Origin: Candidatus Nanoarchaeia archaeon
GTDB taxonomy: Archaea; Nanobdellota; Nanobdellia; Woesearchaeales; SKIA01
Length of the DNA: 64,000 nucleotides
Assembly: GCA_028279685.1 (NCBI GenBank)
Contig: JANQNG010000059.1
Location: 1 to 64,000 of the forward strand
Direction: 5' to 3'
Shown here: piece after piece, positions 58,262 to 64,000 of the stretch
Layout of the letters: each line of letters starts with the position of its first letter
How positions within the stretch are numbered: the stretch's first letter is position 1
The notes under the pieces: model-generated
Seen by the model: only the letters and a program-made list of their open reading frames with translations
Databases searched by the model: none
Told to the model about the DNA's origin: nothing
Program-made: the position numbers and the translations under genes

Positions 58262-58723
58262 GTGATGGTTAATCAGAAAAATCCAGATGAACAAGTTACG
58301 CCCATGGAGCGAATGCTTGGAGTTTCTAAGGAACAGGAAGAGGAAAAGAAGAAGCTTCCTGCAGACCCTCGATTCGAGGATCTGAATAGTGGTGTAGCTA
58401 ATCTATCGAGAAGAGTCAAGGTTATTGAGGGCAGATATGCTAATATTCGTAAGAAGACGCAAGTTACTGATCAAAACTTGCTTGAATGGAAACAAACGCT
58501 GCAACGTGAAATAGACTCTTTGAATCAAGATATTACTGACTTGAAAAGAAATCTCAATGAAGTAGCACAGAAAATTGAAGGGATGCTCCAAGAAGTGGGG
58601 AAAACAGCAAGTAAGTATGATATTCGAGTGTTGGAGAAATACATTGACTTTTGGGAGCCTATGGCTTTTTGTACAGCAGAAGATGTCAAAGAGATTGTGA
58701 GGAAATACAATGAAAAGCTTTAA
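58262..58723 (+). CDS. Coiled-coil protein resembling archaellum accessory protein (ArlC/FlaC-like)
   Basis: Coiled coil plus C-terminal VLEKYIDFWEPMAF. Confidence 0.55.
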   Translation: MMVNQKNPDEQVTPMERMLGVSKEQEEEKKKLPADPRFEDLNSGVANLSRRVKVIEGRYANIRKKTQVTDQNLLEWKQTLQREIDSLNQDITDLKRNLNEVAQKIEGMLQEVGKTASKYDIRVLEKYIDFWEPMAFCTAEDVKEIVRKYNEKL

Positions 58724-58753
58724 ATACGCCATCTCATTAGGCATATGTGAGGT

Positions 58754-59338
58754 GTGAGTGTGCCCGAACAGCCAGTTTCTATCGACAGAGTCATCGGCAT
58801 GAAGAAGCAAGGTTATACTAATAATCAGATTATTCAGATGCTGCAGCGCGATGGTTACTCAAGCCAGGAAATTTTTGATGCAATCAATCAAGCAGATATG
58901 AAACATAGCGTAGAAGCAGGTACTTCGCCAGGAATTACAGGGAATGCTTCTCCAGCAATACCACCTCCACCAACCCCAGATGCTACCCCTGCAGTGCCTG
59001 CAGAAGAGGATTCTGCTTCTGTTGAAGAGTATGTTGAAGCAGTAATTGATGAGAAATGGTCAAGTATAGAGAAAGATATCAAGAAGATTGTTGAATGGAA
59101 AAAGCAATCAGAGCAGACACTGGTGCAATTACAGCAGCAATTTGCTGATCTAAAAGATAACTTTGATAAATTACATAGAGCAGTTGTTGGCAAAGTCGGT
59201 GAATATGACAAACACATTCTTGATGTAGGAGCAGAAATCAAAGCAATGGAAAAAGTATTTTCAAAAGTCCTTCCTTTATTTACTGAAAATGTACATGAAT
59301 TGAGCAGAATAACAAAAAGTATGAAAGGTGGAGAATAA
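58754..59338 (+). CDS. Coiled-coil protein, archaellum-accessory-like
   Basis: UBA-like N-terminus (MKKQGYTNNQIIQMLQRDGYSSQEIFDAI), Pro/Ala linker, coiled coil. Confidence 0.55.
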   Translation: MSVPEQPVSIDRVIGMKKQGYTNNQIIQMLQRDGYSSQEIFDAINQADMKHSVEAGTSPGITGNASPAIPPPPTPDATPAVPAEEDSASVEEYVEAVIDEKWSSIEKDIKKIVEWKKQSEQTLVQLQQQFADLKDNFDKLHRAVVGKVGEYDKHILDVGAEIKAMEKVFSKVLPLFTENVHELSRITKSMKGGE

Positions 59339-59368
59339 ATTCTATCTTGTTAAGAAGCAAATACTACG

Positions 59369-59692
59369 TTAAGAATATTCTCTCCAGATGTGTTTGCATT
59401 TAGTGCATTTTAGGAATTTCGTTTCTGCCTCATCACCCGCACGAGTTTGCAATAACCAATAATATGCTTGTTTATTTCCGCATTTCGGACAGATTTCTTC
59501 GTCGGAAATAGGTAAGGCATCATCAGATTCCTTGACGACGTCTACATCCTTAGGAATATTTTTCTTGACATCCTCTTTTAATTCCATCTGTTCGGCTTTT
59601 TTCTTTTTGTAACCACAGCTGCACTCAATGATAGTTTTTTTACCGTCTTTTTTCGGTATAACCATGGATCCACACTTCGGACAAAACATCAT
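59369..59692 (-). CDS. tfs: Transcription factor S (TFS)
   Basis: MFCPKCGSMVIPKKDGKKTIIECSCGY...CPKCGNKQAYYWLLQTRAGDEAETKFLKCTKCKHIWREY. Confidence 0.95.
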   Translation of the reverse strand: MMFCPKCGSMVIPKKDGKKTIIECSCGYKKKKAEQMELKEDVKKNIPKDVDVVKESDDALPISDEEICPKCGNKQAYYWLLQTRAGDEAETKFLKCTKCKHIWREYS

Positions 59693-59746
59693 CGTAGGAA
59701 TGCAAAAAAATAGCGGTTTAAAAAGATGACGGTTCTAGAAGAAATA

Positions 59747-60745
59747 TTATTTTGTGCTTTTTTCAAGTACTTCTTTAGTAAATTTCTTTATGTTAATACC
59801 ATAGAAAAATGCAATAATCAATCCTGCTAGTGCAACAACTGAATCTCTTGCTTTAATTAATAGAGCAAATCCCACACCTATCGTACTATGTAACTTAAGA
59901 AGAGAGAAGACAGATACTTGTCCAGCTTCCAATGTTCCGATACCTCCTGGTGCGGGAAGCAAATACGCAAGACCTACAAAAGAATACATTACGAATATTT
60001 GGAGAATTGTCGCATCAATTCCTAACATAAGTAATCCATATTTATATTCAGCGAATGCAAAGAACCAAGCAGCCATCGATATCAAAACAGCAAGAAAAAA
60101 TCTCCCTTTGTTTCTTTTGTAGAATTCAATAAGATATTTTTCAAAGTGTTCTACTTTCTCTATGAATGAATAATTTTTTAATCCTAAACGTTTTATGATA
60201 TGAAGGAAAAAGTGTTTTCCTGAAAGCATACGATAATAGAACATAGCAACTAAAAAAGTGAATAACACGGCTACAGCAATCATAATGTATTCTGTTTGTT
60301 GGGGTAAAGCTAATTTTGTGATAGCGAGGAAACAGCATACAACAAACATAACACCAAATGATGAGAGCTCTGTTGTTTTGTCAATAACTACTGTTGATAA
60401 TGCCTTTGAAAATCGAATACCATGTTTTGAAATGAGATATCCTCTTGCGGGTTCTCCTCCTAGTTTTGGTCCTGGGGTGATAAAACTAATACCTGCGCCA
60501 ACAAGATAATAGCTGAATGTTCTCCAAAAACCTATTTTTATGCCGAAAGTGCGAAGTACGATAGTCCACCTTGCAGGATGAACTAATGCTAATAGGATGG
60601 AAACGATAATGAATATAATGAGATGTTTTGGATCGCTTGTTGTAATGGTATTCCATAATTGGGAAAAAGGAGTCTTTGACAAAATATAGGTAAATGCAAG
60701 TATACAGATCGTTACGAATGCTCCTATAATTATTCGTTTTTTCAT
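59747..60745 (-). CDS. LPG synthase/flippase-like (UPF0104) membrane protein
   Basis: Multi-TM; SFITPGPKLGGEPARGYLISK...AYLLPAPGGIGTLEAGQ. Confidence 0.85.
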   Translation of the reverse strand: MKKRIIIGAFVTICILAFTYILSKTPFSQLWNTITTSDPKHLIIFIIVSILLALVHPARWTIVLRTFGIKIGFWRTFSYYLVGAGISFITPGPKLGGEPARGYLISKHGIRFSKALSTVVIDKTTELSSFGVMFVVCCFLAITKLALPQQTEYIMIAVAVLFTFLVAMFYYRMLSGKHFFLHIIKRLGLKNYSFIEKVEHFEKYLIEFYKRNKGRFFLAVLISMAAWFFAFAEYKYGLLMLGIDATILQIFVMYSFVGLAYLLPAPGGIGTLEAGQVSVFSLLKLHSTIGVGFALLIKARDSVVALAGLIIAFFYGINIKKFTKEVLEKSTK

Positions 60746-60769
60746 GCATTAATCCTCTATGAAAGTATA

Positions 60770-60821
60770 TAACGGACCTGGGGGGACTTTCGAGAACAAT
60801 CATTGATCAGTTCATTCGAAC
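60770..60821 (-). pseudogene. 52-bp copy of the tRNA-Arg 3' part (T-loop intron plus 3' exon)
   Basis: Taacggacctggggggactttcgagaacaatcattgatcagttcattcgaac is identical to 60886-60937. Confidence 0.9.
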
Positions 60822-60888
60822 AACCCCGATAAACCTATGGTTTATCATCCTATATGCGTTTCGCACTACGTGCTCAAGCGCATGCTAA

Positions 60889-61067
60889 CGGACCTGGGGG
60901 GACTTTCGAGAACAATCATTGATCAGTTCATTCGAACCCCCGACCTACAGCTTAGGAGGCTGCCGCGCTATTTGCCTAACCGCGTGGGGCTAAGCTCCGT
61001 TAGGAGCGAACGCCGCACTTTGCGCGTTAACCGAGCGTAACCAGTTACCAGGCTGCGCCACAGGTCC
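60889..61067 (-). tRNA. tRNA-Arg(CCT) with two introns (60972-61047, 76 nt, D-loop; 60903-60930, 28 nt, T-loop)
   Basis: Exons join to GGACCTGTGGCGCAGCCTGGATAGCGCGGCAGCCTCCTAAGCTGTAGGTCGGGGGTTCGAATCCCCCCAGGTCCG (75 nt). Confidence 0.9.
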
Positions 61068-61120
61068 ATCATGCATTGGAACAAAATAACCTTTATAATG
61101 TTTATCATCATTCTTATTTC

Positions 61121-62149
61121 ATGATCTTGAAGTTTAAACCAGAAGATTTCATCGTAGAGGAAAAATTATCTTTTAAGAAAGTTGATCATGGAAGATATAT
61201 CATCATTACTGTTGAAAAGAAAGGTTATAGTACAGAATATGCTGCTTCTGTGTTGACAAAATACTTTCGCATTCAGAGAAAGATGATCGGCTATGCAGGT
61301 ATGAAAGATCAACAGGCGATAACAACACAATATATGTCTATAGATAATAAATACGAGAATGTTTCAAAAGAGAAAATTGCTGCATTCGCATATGGAAGAG
61401 ACGATCGTTATATTCGTGTTATCTTCCAAGGTTATGCTAATCAGCCAATATCGTTAGGTGTACTTGATGGAAATTATTTTACTATAACTGCCAGAGATAT
61501 GGATCTGGAAAAAATAAAGATAGAAAAAGAGATTTTTTTTATCAATTATTTTGATGAACAAAGATTTTCAAAGCACAATCTTGATATTGGGTTTGCATTA
61601 TTGAAAAAGAATTTTGCAAAAGCGTGTTCTTTACTCATTGAAGGAAACCATCATTTTTCAGAGAAGATGAGAGTTGTGCTTGAGAAAGAACCTCGTAATT
61701 TTATTGCTGCATTGCAGATGGTTCCTTTGAAATTATTACTATTATTCATTCATGCTGTGCAATCACAAATCTTCAATGAATGCGCTAAGCAAGTAGTTGA
61801 ACAAGAAACAAATACGTTTGTTGCTTCTTCGTTTGTCTTTCCTCAAAAGCCATTAGAGAATAGACAATTAATCATGCCTGGATTTGATATGAAATCTGAT
61901 GAAGGAGGTGTTAAGTCAGTACTACAACAGTATGATGTTACTCCCCAAGATTTTATTATCAGGCAGATTCCTGGTTTATCTTGTGAATGTTCAACAAGAA
62001 TGTTTCTGGCGAAAGCATCAGAAATTGCTATAGAGCAATCTCAGGATGAATGTTTTCCCAATAAGGTGAAATACGTCATTAAATTTTTGCTTCATAAAGG
62101 CTCTTATGCCACTATTTTCATGAAATACCTGCTTCTAAGACCGAATTAG
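61121..62149 (+). CDS. truD: tRNA pseudouridine(13) synthase TruD
   Basis: FKPEDFIVEEKLSFK...KMIGYAGMKDQQAITTQYMSI...NYFDEQRF. Confidence 0.92.
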   Translation: MILKFKPEDFIVEEKLSFKKVDHGRYIIITVEKKGYSTEYAASVLTKYFRIQRKMIGYAGMKDQQAITTQYMSIDNKYENVSKEKIAAFAYGRDDRYIRVIFQGYANQPISLGVLDGNYFTITARDMDLEKIKIEKEIFFINYFDEQRFSKHNLDIGFALLKKNFAKACSLLIEGNHHFSEKMRVVLEKEPRNFIAALQMVPLKLLLLFIHAVQSQIFNECAKQVVEQETNTFVASSFVFPQKPLENRQLIMPGFDMKSDEGGVKSVLQQYDVTPQDFIIRQIPGLSCECSTRMFLAKASEIAIEQSQDECFPNKVKYVIKFLLHKGSYATIFMKYLLLRPN

Positions 62150-62207
62150 TTTTTTGCTATTCCGAAACATTTATATATCACAAAGCAGAAAGTTATATCT
62201 GTTGTAT

Positions 62208-62221
62208 ACTAGTATACTAGT
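62208..62221. promoter_or_regulatory. Perfect 14-bp palindrome ACTAGTATACTAGT in the archaellin leader
   Basis: Lies between the TATA-like tttatatatc (about 62170) and the TTG start. Confidence 0.45.
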
Positions 62222-62248
62222 TGGTCTGACTAGTCTGAGGTGGTCTGT

Positions 62249-62839
62249 TTGCAGAAAAAGAAGGCGGAAATGGGTGTAGGTACCCTGATTATTTTTATTG
62301 CCATGCTTCTTGTTGCCGCTATTGCTGCAGGAGTTCTTATTCAGACCGCAGGAGCTTTACAGGAAAAAGCGTTGACCACAGGTAGTCAGGCAAAACAGCA
62401 GATCAGCACGAATGTTCGTGTTATTGAGGTGAGTGCAAGCAGTGGATTGGATTCTGATGTGGAGAATTTCTCACTAAATTTAAAGCTAGCACCAGGTTCA
62501 GATCCAATTAAATTAGAAGAAACAACGATTACTTTTAATACAAAAAACACGACGACGACGTTAACATATAATGGTACGGATACAACAGATGGATTCAGTA
62601 CTGACTCTGCAAATGAGAATGGTACTTATTCTGTTGAGTATCTGCAGAAGAGTGCCAATTATGTTGTCAATAAAGTACAGCGTGGAGATATTATTAAAGT
62701 TAGGTTCAGTGCTCCACGATCAGTAAGCGAAGATGAGACTATAAGGATAAACATTATCCCGAAATCAGGAAGTCCTACATTAGTGCAGTTTCCAACGCCT
62801 GATGTTATTGCTGTCGAAAGAGTATATCTTTACCCATAA
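62249..62839 (+). CDS. Archaellin (TTG start)
   Basis: LQKKKAEMGVGTLIIFIAMLLVAAIAAGVLIQTAGALQEKA; SD GAGGTGG. Confidence 0.9.
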   Translation: MQKKKAEMGVGTLIIFIAMLLVAAIAAGVLIQTAGALQEKALTTGSQAKQQISTNVRVIEVSASSGLDSDVENFSLNLKLAPGSDPIKLEETTITFNTKNTTTTLTYNGTDTTDGFSTDSANENGTYSVEYLQKSANYVVNKVQRGDIIKVRFSAPRSVSEDETIRINIIPKSGSPTLVQFPTPDVIAVERVYLYP

Positions 62840-62881
62840 AGTTTATAACTTCTTACTCTTTGATGTTATTGAGGTGATCCT

Positions 62882-63553
62882 ATGAAACTTCTCATATTTG
62901 GTCCACAGGCATCAGGCAAAGGAACACAGGCAAAAAAGATTGCTGTGAAGTACAACATGATTCATATTTCTACAGGTGATATTTTTCGTGAGAATATTAA
63001 ACGAGAAACTACATTGGGAAAGAAGGCGAAAGCAATTATTGATGCAGGTAATTTAATGCCTGATGAAATAACCGTCGATTTAGTTAGACAAAGATTAGCA
63101 GAAGAAGATTGTGTTTCGAAGGGTTATATTCTTGATGGATTTCCAAGAAATATCGAACAGGCAAAAGCTTTATCTACATTTGCAGATATTGATTGTGCAT
63201 TGTTAGTTGATGTTTCTGATGAAGATGTGATGAAGAGAATTACAGGAAGATACATGTCGAAGACTTCAGATATTATTTACAATGTGTATACTGAGCCGAA
63301 ACCAAAGAAAGTTGAATATGATGCTCACGGTAAATGTGTTGCTGCGTACGATGATGAAACTAATGAACCTTTGTTTCAAAGAGATGATGATAAAGATGAG
63401 AAAGCAGTCAAGCAACGATTAGCAACATATCATAAACTGACGAAACCTGTTTTGGATTATTATGAAGAGAAAAAATTGCTGAAGAAGATTGATGGCAGAG
63501 GAGGCATTTATGATGTCTTTGAAGAGATAGTTAAAATATTGAATGAGCTATAG
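62882..63553 (+). CDS. adk: Adenylate kinase
   Basis: IFGPQASGKGTQAKKIA...ISTGDIFR...GYILDGFPRN. Confidence 0.95.
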   Translation: MKLLIFGPQASGKGTQAKKIAVKYNMIHISTGDIFRENIKRETTLGKKAKAIIDAGNLMPDEITVDLVRQRLAEEDCVSKGYILDGFPRNIEQAKALSTFADIDCALLVDVSDEDVMKRITGRYMSKTSDIIYNVYTEPKPKKVEYDAHGKCVAAYDDETNEPLFQRDDDKDEKAVKQRLATYHKLTKPVLDYYEEKKLLKKIDGRGGIYDVFEEIVKILNEL

Positions 63554-64000
63554 AAAGAAATTAAACTTCTGCATTTCTTTTATTCTTAATATTTCATAAT
63601 CTCTTATTATATCACTGAATTTATTTGTTATTTCCATTGTGAATTCATTTAACTGGTCAACATTCTCTACCTCGAGATCTATTTCATAATCCCATTCGCC
63701 AGCAACTTTAACGATTGCAATAAGCCTATTGTTTTTCTTTACTAATTCAAATAAACTTTGTACTTTTTCCTTAGAAATATTGTCTAAGTACAGCATTATT
63801 TTATATTGGTATTGATTTATTTTTTCATTATCGATAAGAAGCATGTGGCCTGTGATAAGATTTTCTTTTTTTAATTGTTTTATTCGCTGAATTACTGTAT
63901 CGTGTGAAACTCCAATTTTTTCTCCAATTTCTACAGAAGATAATCTACTGTTTATTGCTAGGAGTTTCAATATTTTTATGTCAGTTTCATCTATTGTTTT
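63548..64000 (-). CDS. Lrp/AsnC-family regulator, truncated by the window edge
   Basis: Frame stays open to 64000 (...KTIDETDIKILKLLAINSRLSSVEIGEKIGVSHDTVIQRIKQL). Confidence 0.85.
   Translation of the reverse strand, partial: KTIDETDIKILKLLAINSRLSSVEIGEKIGVSHDTVIQRIKQLKKENLITGHMLLIDNEKINQYQYKIMLYLDNISKEKVQSLFELVKKNNRLIAIVKVAGEWDYEIDLEVENVDQLNEFTMEITNKFSDIIRDYEILRIKEMQKFNFFL

Noticed and set aside
60837-61040. 67-aa + strand ORF
   Set aside because: Antisense to the tRNA-Arg gene and its introns; not coding.
60889-61067. tRNA-Arg as a tRNA pseudogene or trans-spliced half
   Set aside because: All exons are collinear in cis, the joined product is a perfect cloverleaf, and splice sites fit bulge-helix-bulge.

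Overview
This window is archaeal. The informational genes (PheS/PheT, NAC, Sec61-beta, PCNA, TFS, Pth2, RNase J, TruD, AK6), the archaellin/class III pilins, the TrmB and Lrp regulators and the many toxin-antitoxin pairs suggest a DPANN (Woesearchaeota/Pacearchaeota-like) genome; the lineage is inference. Coding content is mostly housekeeping genes plus accessory islands. The islands are TA modules, a dGTPase/dNMP-kinase/HD cluster, a Fic gene lying between two secretion genes, and four translationally coupled genes of unknown function. The most unusual content is non-coding. (1) All four tRNA genes are interrupted, and I infer seven introns. The six outside the canonical 37/38 site include two in tRNA-Arg(CCT) (D-loop and T-loop) and two in tRNA-Phe. 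Four of the seven are exactly 28 nt. (2) Both tRNA-Thr genes are preceded by tandem ~48-bp repeats, each able to fold into a minihelix that copies the tRNA-Thr acceptor 5' strand GCCTCCG. (3) rnpB, tRNA-Arg and, more weakly, tRNA-Thr(TGT) carry a duplicated 3' end downstream, with a short hairpin-rich insert. (4) Four intergenic elements of 99-105 bp share a core (CCAGCGAAG...CGNAGC) inside stems of differing sequence, as expected for a structured element family. (5) A ~165-bp multi-hairpin element precedes the Fic gene. All calls were made by eye from sequence and the supplied ORFs; no database or folding search was run.
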